Below, piece after piece: positions 23,691-32,469 of a stretch of DNA of 37,925 nucleotides. Both the position numbers and the translations under genes were made by a program. Source of the stretch: JBCBKZ01 sp039026975 (lineage in GTDB: Bacteria; Bacteroidota; Bacteroidia; J057); assembly GCA_039026975.1 (NCBI GenBank), contig JBCCLI010000008.1, positions 1 to 37,925 on the forward strand, written 5' to 3'. Every line of letters starts with the position of its first letter. Within the stretch, counting starts at the first letter, position 1. Below the pieces are notes generated by a model, which had not been told where the DNA came from, ran no database searches, and saw only the letters and a program-made list of their open reading frames with translations.

Positions 23691-25364
23691 TTAATTCACC
23701 TTATTTTCATATGCTTCATCCAGGAAGAGGTATCTGGACTCATCTGGAGACGCTATTACCTTACATTTCACATCTATGATCATCACGGGTGGGGTAGCAT
23801 CTTCTGCCTCAGCTGATGGCCACTTGGCTAGCCCTAAGCTGTTAGGATTCCCTTTTTTAATAAAGTTGACAAAGTATTTCTGCATGGTATTTGACACCTT
23901 ATAGTCCTCTTCAGTCCATGCATAATCTTTCACCAGGGGAAGATTTCCCATACAGTATTCTATTTCACATGCGTGAGGTGCGCCAATAGCTTCTGGCATA
24001 GCGGGCGCACCTTCTGCTTTTTCCATGGTACCCCCAGCTAGGCCAGGGACTTTATCTGTATCTACTAATGGGGGCCGCAGCTTGCTGTAGAGATAGCGGT
24101 AGACGGGCTGATCACTATGCTTTCTATGTAGGTCAAACCATTTCCAGGTGCTATAAGAAATGAATCTGTCAGAAGCCAGGGCCGTAGCTGAATACTCCAT
24201 TTCCTTTTCAGATCCATGAGGATATAACTGGAGAACGGTCTCGTGCTTCTCAGGGTACAAGGATTTGATGGCATTTAGGTAGTTCTCCTCAGTTAGAGGA
24301 AGGCCTCCCATCAGAGCCATAGCAGGGATTTCCGCTGAGTTCCACCCTAATAATAAGGGAACTTGCGCTTGTTCTCCTGCTTCAAATATTTCAGGAAGTG
24401 TTTTAGGAAGGAAATAGCCGTCTATGACTACGGGGAATCCAAATCTGCCTGACTCCTTGAAGATCTCGTAAATATCTCGCGAACTTAACTGACGTAGCGC
24501 TTCTATGCTGGGGTAGCCTGCTTTTTCTGCGAATGCGAGTCCCATTTTTTCAGCTTCCGGTAACTTGACCGTAGGCATAGTAGGATTAATGCTCGCACCA
24601 CTTTCGCCGATAGCACCTGCTAGTAAGTCTTTGGATAGGGGAGAAGCCATATGTGCACTCACAGACATAGATCCTGCTGATTCTCCCGCTATGGTAACTC
24701 TATTAGGATCTCCCCCAAAGGCAGCAATATTTTTACTTACCCATGTTAGGGCAGCGTGTTGGTCTAAGAGGCCGTAATTACCAGAAGCTTTATACGGGGC
24801 CTCTTCACTGAGATCAGGATGAGCCAGGAATCCGAACACATTCAGACGGTAGTTTACGGTAACAGTAACCATTCCTTTTTTAGCCATGCTTTCTCCGTCA
24901 TAACGGGTTTCAGACCCGTCTCCGGCAGAAAAGCCTCCTCCGTAAAAGTAGACCAGCACGGGTAAGTCGGTAGTAGTACGGTCTGCCGGGGTCCACACAT
25001 TCAGGTACAGGCAGTCTTCACTAATGCCTGCTGATCTAAATTTCATATCCCCGAAAATAGGAGCCTGCATAGCCCTGGGACCAAAAGCTTTCGTGAGTTT
25101 TATGCCTTCCCACGGCTCCATAGGCTGAGGGGCTTTCCATCTCAATTCTCCTACAGGCGGTTTGGCATAAGGAATCCCGAGGTAGGTTTGGATTCCATCT
25201 TGGGTATCATATTCTCCCTCTATAAGTCCTTGCTCTGTCTGAACATGTACAGCAAAAGCATTGGGATTTTGGGCATGTGAAGTGAGGTACATACAGAAGA
25301 GTAAGCAGTAGCTGATTAGGTAGTTAGTTGCTTTCATGTCAAGTAAGGGATTTACGGTTCGCAT
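23691..25364 (-). CDS. Secreted type-B carboxylesterase (alpha/beta hydrolase)
   Basis: The catalytic serine is Ser229 in GESAGS, the oxyanion hole is YGGGF near residues 141-145, and the acid and His are likely in GWNSAEIP and GAPHACEIEY. EDCLYLNVWTP is the classic type-B signature. The ATG at 25364 lies 2 bp past the upstream stop; an alternative ATG at 25337 (Met10, KATNYLISYCLLFCMYL) gives a cleaner signal peptide ending after SHA, and I think it may be the true start. The family hydrolyses carboxylic esters; in this locus it could remove acyl or aromatic groups from polysaccharide. It sits between the FG-GAP/CxxCH lipoprotein and GH16 in one operon. Confidence 0.9.
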   Translation of the reverse strand: MRTVNPLLDMKATNYLISYCLLFCMYLTSHAQNPNAFAVHVQTEQGLIEGEYDTQDGIQTYLGIPYAKPPVGELRWKAPQPMEPWEGIKLTKAFGPRAMQAPIFGDMKFRSAGISEDCLYLNVWTPADRTTTDLPVLVYFYGGGFSAGDGSETRYDGESMAKKGMVTVTVNYRLNVFGFLAHPDLSEEAPYKASGNYGLLDQHAALTWVSKNIAAFGGDPNRVTIAGESAGSMSVSAHMASPLSKDLLAGAIGESGASINPTMPTVKLPEAEKMGLAFAEKAGYPSIEALRQLSSRDIYEIFKESGRFGFPVVIDGYFLPKTLPEIFEAGEQAQVPLLLGWNSAEIPAMALMGGLPLTEENYLNAIKSLYPEKHETVLQLYPHGSEKEMEYSATALASDRFISYSTWKWFDLHRKHSDQPVYRYLYSKLRPPLVDTDKVPGLAGGTMEKAEGAPAMPEAIGAPHACEIEYCMGNLPLVKDYAWTEEDYKVSNTMQKYFVNFIKKGNPNSLGLAKWPSAEAEDATPPVMIIDVKCKVIASPDESRYLFLDEAYENKVN

Positions 25365-25366
25365 TT

Positions 25367-26896
25367 TTAGGGCACTAGCTGATTCTCCAGAAAGAGTAGC
25401 TTTTTATTTTCTTGTTGCCATGTTTGTATGAGGTCAGGATCTATCCGTTCAGAGTTAAGGGTAAAGGAACCAAAAATGACATCTTCATCCCCATCCTGGT
25501 CAATATCTCCTGCATCCATGACCATCCATCTTCCCATATTAGCTCCTTCTATTTGGAATGGCTGGAAGGTCATATCTCCTATATTTTCTAAATAGACCAG
25601 ACTTTGCTCACCATCTATGGAGAAATCAGGGAAGAAGGACATGGCTATTATATCCAGGTCTCCATCCTGGTCAAAGTCTCTACAGCGTACCTTAGAAGCC
25701 CCAAAAAAGGGGAAGAAGTAAGCCTGTGTAAAGTTTTGTGTGCCATCATTCAGGAAAATTCTTATGCCGTGATAGGGCTTGAGCACATTACTTTTATCCC
25801 CATTATCTCCATTTGATAGGATGATGTCTTTATCCCCATCTGCATCAAAGTCGAGGAATTCGAAATCATTTGAGCCATAAATGGAGGGAAATCGTAGGAC
25901 ACTTTTTTCTTGGAATCCATTTTCCTGTTGGTAGAAAATGCTAATTCCCTCATCTGCCTGGGCAAAAAGAACTACCAAGTCTTTTAGTCCATTTCCATCC
26001 AGATCCTCAGCATAGACTCTGCTACTTCCGGGCACCTTTTTCAACACATCTTCAGCAAATGCACCCAGATTTTCTTCAAAGCGAGAGAACTTACCAATGT
26101 CATTTCCAAAAGAACAGATAAGTAGATCGCTTTTTTGGTCTTGGTCCAGATCAGTAGAAAGGAAGGAAACGGGTCTGGGAAGCTGAGCAATTTGCAGCTC
26201 TTGGCGTTCATACCTACGTTCATCCATGCGTACTACTGCTCCTGAACTTCCTTCGTCAGGATAAAGATTACCAATGGTGAGTAGGTAGATACTGTGTTTA
26301 TCTATCCTGTCTACATCTACTATAGGTCTAGGAAGTGTAATCTGATAATTAGCAGAAAAGTCAGCAGTCATGCTGCAGAAACGTCCTCTTCTATCTGCTA
26401 GGTAAAGCGTATTAGCCTCAGCATCATATTCTGTAAGGGTAATTTCTGGATAGCCTGGTAGGTTTACATCTGGAAAACTGGTTTGAAACTGAGTAGTAGG
26501 ATTCCATGCATCAGGCTTAGTTATTTCCAGTGTTTCTGGTGCCACATGCTTAAAAAAACGCTGGATTCTTTTCCATTCTTCCTCTGTCAGCCTAGGTGTC
26601 TCCGGATATATATTAGCTGCTTTCAGTTTGAATACCTTATCCATAGACTTTTCCGCATATGGATTATAAAGGGTAGAATGTACGCCCATTCTCGCTCCCA
26701 TACGTGTCAGGACAGTATCCCATTTAGCCTTAGGCAGTAGGGAAGGTTCTGGGTATAAATGACAACTCCCACATTGGGCCATGGCTAGGGCTTCATCTTC
26801 TTTGAGGCTTTGCTCATCGTACTGAGAACATGAAGTAAGGACTAGCAGCCACAGCATGAAGCAGTATGTTGCAGGAATTACAAATACATTTCTCAT
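25367..26896 (-). CDS. FG-GAP (VCBS) repeat lipoprotein with an N-terminal CxxCH motif
   Basis: I start it at 26896, where AGAAGGTGGA precedes the ATG and the protein opens with a lipoprotein signal (LTSC). A frame 22 codons longer has no signal at its front. Shortly after the lipid cysteine comes CGSCH, a heme-c binding signature, with Met and Pro-rich surroundings and a helix-rich segment of about 100 residues, as in small cytochrome c domains. The rest is a beta-propeller of FG-GAP blades with Ca-binding DxDxDG motifs (DFDADGDKD, DFDQDGDLD, DIDQDGDED). Proteins like this occur in SusCD loci of Cytophagales but their function is not known. It is cotranscribed with the esterase, whose start is 2 bp past its stop. 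Confidence 0.82.
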   Translation of the reverse strand: MRNVFVIPATYCFMLWLLVLTSCSQYDEQSLKEDEALAMAQCGSCHLYPEPSLLPKAKWDTVLTRMGARMGVHSTLYNPYAEKSMDKVFKLKAANIYPETPRLTEEEWKRIQRFFKHVAPETLEITKPDAWNPTTQFQTSFPDVNLPGYPEITLTEYDAEANTLYLADRRGRFCSMTADFSANYQITLPRPIVDVDRIDKHSIYLLTIGNLYPDEGSSGAVVRMDERRYERQELQIAQLPRPVSFLSTDLDQDQKSDLLICSFGNDIGKFSRFEENLGAFAEDVLKKVPGSSRVYAEDLDGNGLKDLVVLFAQADEGISIFYQQENGFQEKSVLRFPSIYGSNDFEFLDFDADGDKDIILSNGDNGDKSNVLKPYHGIRIFLNDGTQNFTQAYFFPFFGASKVRCRDFDQDGDLDIIAMSFFPDFSIDGEQSLVYLENIGDMTFQPFQIEGANMGRWMVMDAGDIDQDGDEDVIFGSFTLNSERIDPDLIQTWQQENKKLLFLENQLVP

Positions 26897-26982
26897 TCCA
26901 CCTTCTATTACGTCTTCACTGCTAAGAACGGGATGTGAAGAGGCCCCGTAGAAACGCAGCAAAGCGTGAGTGTTCTATTAGC

Positions 26983-29900
26983 TTAGAAAGAAACTTCTCT
27001 CTTATTACCAGAGAAGTCTGTAATCTTTATTTTATTCACCCCTTCACTCAGAAGCAGTTGTCTACCAGATTGGGAAAGGAAACCGGCTCCATACTGGAAT
27101 TCAACATATTGAGTGCTTCCATCAGCAAAGAAGAGCTTAGCAGAAGCATCTAGCGGCGCTGGTATAAATACCCTAGCTGCTTTCTTTTCCGCCTCAAAAA
27201 TCTCTAATGGACCACGGTTTTGTGATGCTATGAGAAGTATATGTCCATTAGTATTAAGCAGCTGTACTAAGGACTTAGCATCTCCTCTTACCATAAACTG
27301 GGATTCCCTGGAAGTGAGTGGAGTAAATGTACCGTCTCCCTTTCCGAGGAGAACCAGCCCGATAAAGGCATCATATTGACCTGAGTTGACCTCATTTCCG
27401 TAGTCATTTCCTACCATGACTATGTCAAGTTTCCCATCTCTATTGATGTCTTCAGTAATTAATCCATTAACAGGTGCGAACTGGGCTTCTAAAGGAAGCT
27501 TGTGCATCTTGAAGGTACCATCTCCCAGATTTTCAATATAGGAGGTGGCCATATGAGTTGCCTTTAATATAAAGCCTCCTTCTAGTTCCTCTGGTGTAAA
27601 TAGTTCATCCATAGTAGTAGTTCCAAATTCACTATACTTGGAGAAACGCTTTCTGAAAAAAGGAGACTGGGCATTCAGCTCATCCCAGGTGTGGACTGGA
27701 AAGGACTTCTTAGACCCATCATCTGCCTTTAGGTAACAGGATAAGACGGCATCTAAAAAGCCGTTATCATCAAAGTCATTAGCAGTTACCTTTACAGGCT
27801 GCTCAGGTGAAGCGCAGTAGAAGTTATTCTCCCCAAGATTTCCGGCTACATAGTCTATGTCTCCATCCTGGTCAAAGTCTCCTGCACTTATGCTATTCCA
27901 CCATCCACTTAGGCTGGAGATCCCCGTTTCATTTACTTGTTCCAGTTTCCCATTTACATTTGCGAAAAAGCTGATAGGAAGAAATTCTCCTACTACCACT
28001 AAATCTATGCTACCATCCTGGTTAAAGTCAGACCAAATACCGTCTGTAATCATTCCCAGCTGAGATAGTTCAGGACTGACAGCAGCTGTCACATCCTTGA
28101 AGGTGCCTCCTTCATTCTCCAGTAGGTAACTGGAAGCTGGCTTAGGATAAGCACCTACTACTACTCTTCCTCCTACAAACAGATCCAGGTCTCCATCAGC
28201 GTCATAGTCAGCTGCTCTCACGCAGCTTCCACTAGCAGTCAGGGTAGGTAAAGCGTCCTCAGCTAAGGAGAAATCTCCATTTCCATCATTGAGATACAGC
28301 CTATCCTGGTAATATTCTGCTCCTTCCTGATATTCGAAGCCTCCACTTACGAGGTATAGGTCCAGGTCACCATCATTATCTGCATCAAATAATAAGCTTC
28401 CCATATCCTCTTCCTTCATTTCTTCCTGACCTCCAAGCGTTTTTTCTTGGAAACTTCCATCTTCTTGTTGGAGAAAGAAGATCCCCTGACCCTGGGCAGA
28501 ACCTCCTACAAAGAAGTCCTGATGGGCATCTCCATTTATGTCTCCCACTGATATGGAGGGACCGTACTGGGAGAACTTGTGAGGGATGTTTCGCTGGACA
28601 TTATAATCTATATAGTCTAGTTCCTCATACGTAAAATATATTCCTATTTCCTCTGTAACTTCTTTAACCATAGGGGATTGTCCAGTTGGCTGTACAAAAG
28701 ACTCATCTTTAGCCGTCTCATAGGATATGCTGATAACCTGGTTAGCTGAGACATTCTCCAGAATACTTTCTTTCCCATCTGGCCAGACCACATTTAGCTG
28801 ATCAACTGTGCTCACGCTTCCCAGTCCGAAGTGGATAATATCTTCTACCGTAGACACATATCCTCTGTAGAGGGACTGCTCATGGTATTGGGTTTTTCCT
28901 CCATCATAGGTGAGCTGGATCTTTGCTCCCAAGCCTACAGGATTAGCTTTAGGACCCTCAAGGGTAATTCTTAGGTAGTTTGCGTTTTGTTCACTCTTAT
29001 CTACAACCGTATTCTCATATAGGAAAGCTACATCATTAATGTTATTCACTACATAATCCAGGTCTCCATCTAAGTCAAAGTCTGCATAGGCAGCACCATT
29101 AGAAAAGGAGGGTTGGGTGAAGCCCCAACTTTCCGAAGCATCCTCAAAGGTTAGGTTTCCTTTATTTTTAAAAACGTAATTAGGGATTTTAACTATGGGA
29201 ATTTGTTTGATAAGGTCTACTTTACTGACAAAGGAGCCTGCTTTTTTTCTGTAGTTAATAAAATCGTTATCAGTGATATCTCTTGGGAAGCCATTGGTTA
29301 TGAGGAGGTCCTTTTGCCCATCATTATCTACATCTGCAAACAGAGGAGACCAACTCCACTCTGTTTGGTGTATGCCAGCTAGTTGTCCAATTTCACTGAA
29401 GCTCATATTCCCATTATTGAGCTGTAGCATATTTCTCACGTACTGGTGGGTATAGCCGTACTTGAAATCATTTATGTAAACGATGTAACCGTTTCCAAGA
29501 ATGACCGTCTTTTTGCGGAGGTTAGATTCTGGAAGCATGTCCAGGGTAATGATGTCCATGTGTCCATCATTATTAATATCTGCCGCATCATTTCCCATAG
29601 AGAAACGGGATTGATGCTTGATCATCTCATCTATCTGGTCTTCGAATACCTCTCCGCCCTCATTCACGTAGAATAAGTCATTGGTTACGTAGTCATTCCC
29701 TACATAAATATCCGGATACTGATCTTTATTTACGTCTATCACAGATATGCCTAGGCCAAATCCTTCTTTCAGTATACCAGCATCTTGAGAAACATTTGTG
29801 AAGGTTCCATCTCCATTATTTCTGTAGAGTCTATCGGTATTGGTAGAGCTACCATCATTTACTTTTACCTTATAAACAGAAGGGATTCCTTTTACTTTAG

Positions 29901-30483
29901 AGTTAGAAAGAATAAATACATCTAGGTCTCCATCATTATCGTAGTCGAGAAAACTTGCCATGGAACTATGACCATCATCATCTAATCCGTAGGAGGCAGC
30001 TTCATCTTTAAATGTGGGAATTCCTTTATCATTCAAACCCTGATTAACGAAAAGCATATTTTTTCTATCCTCATCTCTACCGAGAATGGAAGCACAAACA
30101 TAAATATCAAGGAGGCCGTCCTCATTAATATCTATGGTAGCTGAACCGTAGCTCCAGGTTTTTGGGGCTGCTACACCTGCTACTTCTGTTACCTCCTCAA
30201 ATTTCATGTCTCCTCTATTTAGGTAAAGTTGATTATCAACCATATTTCCTGTGAAAAAGATGTCTGGGAGACCATCCTGATCAAAGTCCCCTACAGATAC
30301 GCCCCCACCATTATAGAGGTAGGAGAGATCAATAATATTGAACTCGTCATTTTCGAAAATCTGGTTCTGGAAGGTGATCCCGGATGAATCGGAATCTATC
30401 AGTTTAAATAGGGTAGGTTGCTGGTTACAGGAAACAAACATCAATAGTACACACAAACAGCCGAGTAATCTGTTCATAGCCAT
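26983..30483 (-). CDS. Large FG-GAP/ASPIC-UnbV repeat lipoprotein of the polysaccharide locus
   Basis: This 1166-residue surface lipoprotein (FVSC, Cys19) consists of two beta-propeller halves. The first half carries at least seven DxDxDGxxD calcium motifs (for example DFDQDGLPDIF, DINEDGLLD, DYDNDGDLD). An ASPIC/UnbV domain follows near residues 510-590 (GLGAKIQLTY through VVWPDGKE). The second half carries seven more such motifs (for example DINGDAHQD, DYDADGDLD, DINRDGKLD). This CRTAC1-like family is frequent beside SusCD pairs in environmental Bacteroidota; glycan or adhesin binding is assumed, not shown. It is the first gene after the SusD terminator. Confidence 0.9.
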   Translation of the reverse strand: MAMNRLLGCLCVLLMFVSCNQQPTLFKLIDSDSSGITFQNQIFENDEFNIIDLSYLYNGGGVSVGDFDQDGLPDIFFTGNMVDNQLYLNRGDMKFEEVTEVAGVAAPKTWSYGSATIDINEDGLLDIYVCASILGRDEDRKNMLFVNQGLNDKGIPTFKDEAASYGLDDDGHSSMASFLDYDNDGDLDVFILSNSKVKGIPSVYKVKVNDGSSTNTDRLYRNNGDGTFTNVSQDAGILKEGFGLGISVIDVNKDQYPDIYVGNDYVTNDLFYVNEGGEVFEDQIDEMIKHQSRFSMGNDAADINNDGHMDIITLDMLPESNLRKKTVILGNGYIVYINDFKYGYTHQYVRNMLQLNNGNMSFSEIGQLAGIHQTEWSWSPLFADVDNDGQKDLLITNGFPRDITDNDFINYRKKAGSFVSKVDLIKQIPIVKIPNYVFKNKGNLTFEDASESWGFTQPSFSNGAAYADFDLDGDLDYVVNNINDVAFLYENTVVDKSEQNANYLRITLEGPKANPVGLGAKIQLTYDGGKTQYHEQSLYRGYVSTVEDIIHFGLGSVSTVDQLNVVWPDGKESILENVSANQVISISYETAKDESFVQPTGQSPMVKEVTEEIGIYFTYEELDYIDYNVQRNIPHKFSQYGPSISVGDINGDAHQDFFVGGSAQGQGIFFLQQEDGSFQEKTLGGQEEMKEEDMGSLLFDADNDGDLDLYLVSGGFEYQEGAEYYQDRLYLNDGNGDFSLAEDALPTLTASGSCVRAADYDADGDLDLFVGGRVVVGAYPKPASSYLLENEGGTFKDVTAAVSPELSQLGMITDGIWSDFNQDGSIDLVVVGEFLPISFFANVNGKLEQVNETGISSLSGWWNSISAGDFDQDGDIDYVAGNLGENNFYCASPEQPVKVTANDFDDNGFLDAVLSCYLKADDGSKKSFPVHTWDELNAQSPFFRKRFSKYSEFGTTTMDELFTPEELEGGFILKATHMATSYIENLGDGTFKMHKLPLEAQFAPVNGLITEDINRDGKLDIVMVGNDYGNEVNSGQYDAFIGLVLLGKGDGTFTPLTSRESQFMVRGDAKSLVQLLNTNGHILLIASQNRGPLEIFEAEKKAARVFIPAPLDASAKLFFADGSTQYVEFQYGAGFLSQSGRQLLLSEGVNKIKITDFSGNKREVSF

Positions 30484-30526
30484 TAATTCGATCTAAAAAA
30501 GAATAGGGATAAATAAGCATCAAGAT

Positions 30527-30587
30527 AAAAAAACAGAGGGCCCAAATGACACATATTCTTTTGGTCTGTGTCTTCTGTGCCCTCTGT
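30527..30587 (-). terminator. Intercistronic terminator/attenuator behind susD
   Basis: ACAGAGGGC (30533-30541) pairs with GCCCTCTGT (30579-30587), and an inner GACACA (30548-30553) pairs with TGTGTC (30567-30572). On the minus strand the stem is followed by seven T residues (30527-30533). It lies about 45 bp past the susD stop and 45 bp before the next gene, so it would make SusCD more abundant than the downstream enzymes. Confidence 0.88.
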
Positions 30588-30632
30588 AAACTTAACAGAC
30601 AGCTAGGCTAGCCTGTATAAGTTGAAAGAATC

Positions 30633-32417
30633 CTAGTTATATCCAGGGTTCTGTGTTAAGTTTTGTACACCGCCTACTGTGTTCTGCGTGATGGCAGCTA
30701 CAGGTACTGGCTGATACAAGTCCTTTTCAGCGAAAGATGAACCAGCTAAATGGCTTCTCTTCTGCTGCTCTGCAGACAGGTAATCATTCATGAAAGCAAT
30801 GCCATCAAATGGTGCTGCACTACTTCCACGGTTTACATGCCAACGAACGATGTCGAACATTCTATGTCCTTCCATGGCTAACTCTATCTTCCGCTCAAAA
30901 CGGATAGCTGTAAGTGCTTCTGTCTGATCTGCGAAAGCAGTGTACTCATTGATTACGTAGTTAGCAGCTGGTGTTCCATCTTCCATTTTTACGAACCCAT
31001 CTGGATTAGCAGCACGAGCTCTTACCTGATTTACATATCCTAAGGCAGGAGCTAGGTTACCTAGTTCTGCTTCTACCTCTGCAGCTAGAAGAAGTACATC
31101 CGCAAAGCGAATAATATGTACATTCTTAGCGCTGGATGTGAATCCCCAGTTAATTACACCTGCAAGCTCAGCGTCAAACTCAGCAAAAGAAGGTACAGAC
31201 TTAACAGGATTGTAGATACCTCCGTTAGGCACATTTCTTACCCATCCAGAAGTAGATCCAGGGTTCATTCCCCAGTCTAGGAAAGGAATACCTCTTCTAC
31301 CAATAGTCCAGTCTATTCTAGGATCTAGCTCTCCTGGCTCTGGCGCGAAAGATGCGTCAGCAGGAACGCCTTCATCATTCACTATGTCAGTAGTGTTGAA
31401 ACGAGAAGGAATAGGAAGACCACTTTCTGTCTTGTATGAATTAGCTAAATTCTGAGAAGGCTGGAAGAATCCACAGCAGGAAGTTCTTGCAGAACTACCG
31501 TGAGGCTGGTTTAAGGTATTCTCGTAGTTACCATTAGAAATGGACCCATCTCCGAAAGCTGCTTCATATCCAAATAGTAGCTCAGGGTTTCCTTGCTCAA
31601 AATCGGCTCTGAACACATGGTGGAACTGGTCAATCAATCCAAGTGCTACTCCAGTAGAAGTAGTACCATTATTGATTACGTCATCTAGTACAGCTTTAGC
31701 CTCAGCCCACTTAGCTTGGAAGATAAGTGCTTTAGCATAAAGGGCACCTGCAGCATACTTGTTTACACGACCTTCATTAGGCATGACACCTGGTAGGTTC
31801 TGGTAAGCAAATAGTAGGTCAGCTTCAATCTGTGGCCAGATGATGGCATCGCTGTTAGTGATAGCAGCAAAGTCCTCAACAGTCTCATCTACATATGGCG
31901 CTCCTCTACCAAATACTTTAGCAGCTTCAAAGTGGAAATGTCCTCTTAGAAATTTAGCTTCAGCTTCAATACGAGTAGCCACATCAGGAGAGAATTCATC
32001 TAAAGCCAGTGCAAGGTTCTTTAGGGTGGTGTTAGCCAGACCAATTCCGTCATAGCTAGCTCTCCACTTAGAATTCAACTTAGGGTTGTTAGGCTGAGTT
32101 TCTGCTCTTTCGACTGCATTCCAGTCTACTCCATCACTTTCCTCAGTACCTTTGTAGGAGTCATCGGATCTGATACCTCCCCATCCCCAGTTAGAAGATC
32201 CTCCATCTTGATTAAAGAAGTTGTTCCCCCAAGACTCAAACCAGGAGCCGTCAAGGGCCGAGTACGTAGCAATTAACATCCCTTCAACTCCAGTTGCGTT
32301 CTGAAGGGAAACGTCCGAATAAGATCCTGGCGGTGTTACCTCCAGGAAGTCTTCCTGACAAGAAGTGCTCCATAGAAGCGCAAAAGCCAGGATTGATAAA
32401 ATTTTGTAACTCTTCAT
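30633..32417 (-). CDS. susD: SusD/RagB-family outer-membrane glycan-binding lipoprotein
   Basis: The start at 32417 gives a normal lipoprotein signal (MKSYKILSILAFALLWSTSC); a frame nine codons longer begins at 32444 and is less likely. After the lipid cysteine, EDFLEVTPPGSYS is the usual SusD N-terminal motif. Helical TPR-type segments follow, and the C-terminal part has FADVLLLAAEVEAELG, FERKIELAMEGHRMFDIVRW and YQPVPVAA, all diagnostic. SusD proteins sit on top of the SusC barrel and capture oligosaccharides. Here susC lies 52 bp upstream. The glycan bound is not readable from sequence. Confidence 0.95.
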   Translation of the reverse strand: MKSYKILSILAFALLWSTSCQEDFLEVTPPGSYSDVSLQNATGVEGMLIATYSALDGSWFESWGNNFFNQDGGSSNWGWGGIRSDDSYKGTEESDGVDWNAVERAETQPNNPKLNSKWRASYDGIGLANTTLKNLALALDEFSPDVATRIEAEAKFLRGHFHFEAAKVFGRGAPYVDETVEDFAAITNSDAIIWPQIEADLLFAYQNLPGVMPNEGRVNKYAAGALYAKALIFQAKWAEAKAVLDDVINNGTTSTGVALGLIDQFHHVFRADFEQGNPELLFGYEAAFGDGSISNGNYENTLNQPHGSSARTSCCGFFQPSQNLANSYKTESGLPIPSRFNTTDIVNDEGVPADASFAPEPGELDPRIDWTIGRRGIPFLDWGMNPGSTSGWVRNVPNGGIYNPVKSVPSFAEFDAELAGVINWGFTSSAKNVHIIRFADVLLLAAEVEAELGNLAPALGYVNQVRARAANPDGFVKMEDGTPAANYVINEYTAFADQTEALTAIRFERKIELAMEGHRMFDIVRWHVNRGSSAAPFDGIAFMNDYLSAEQQKRSHLAGSSFAEKDLYQPVPVAAITQNTVGGVQNLTQNPGYN

Positions 32418-32469
32418 GGTTAAACCAAATATTTTGATATACAATTATAACTATATGTTTTGAAAAATG

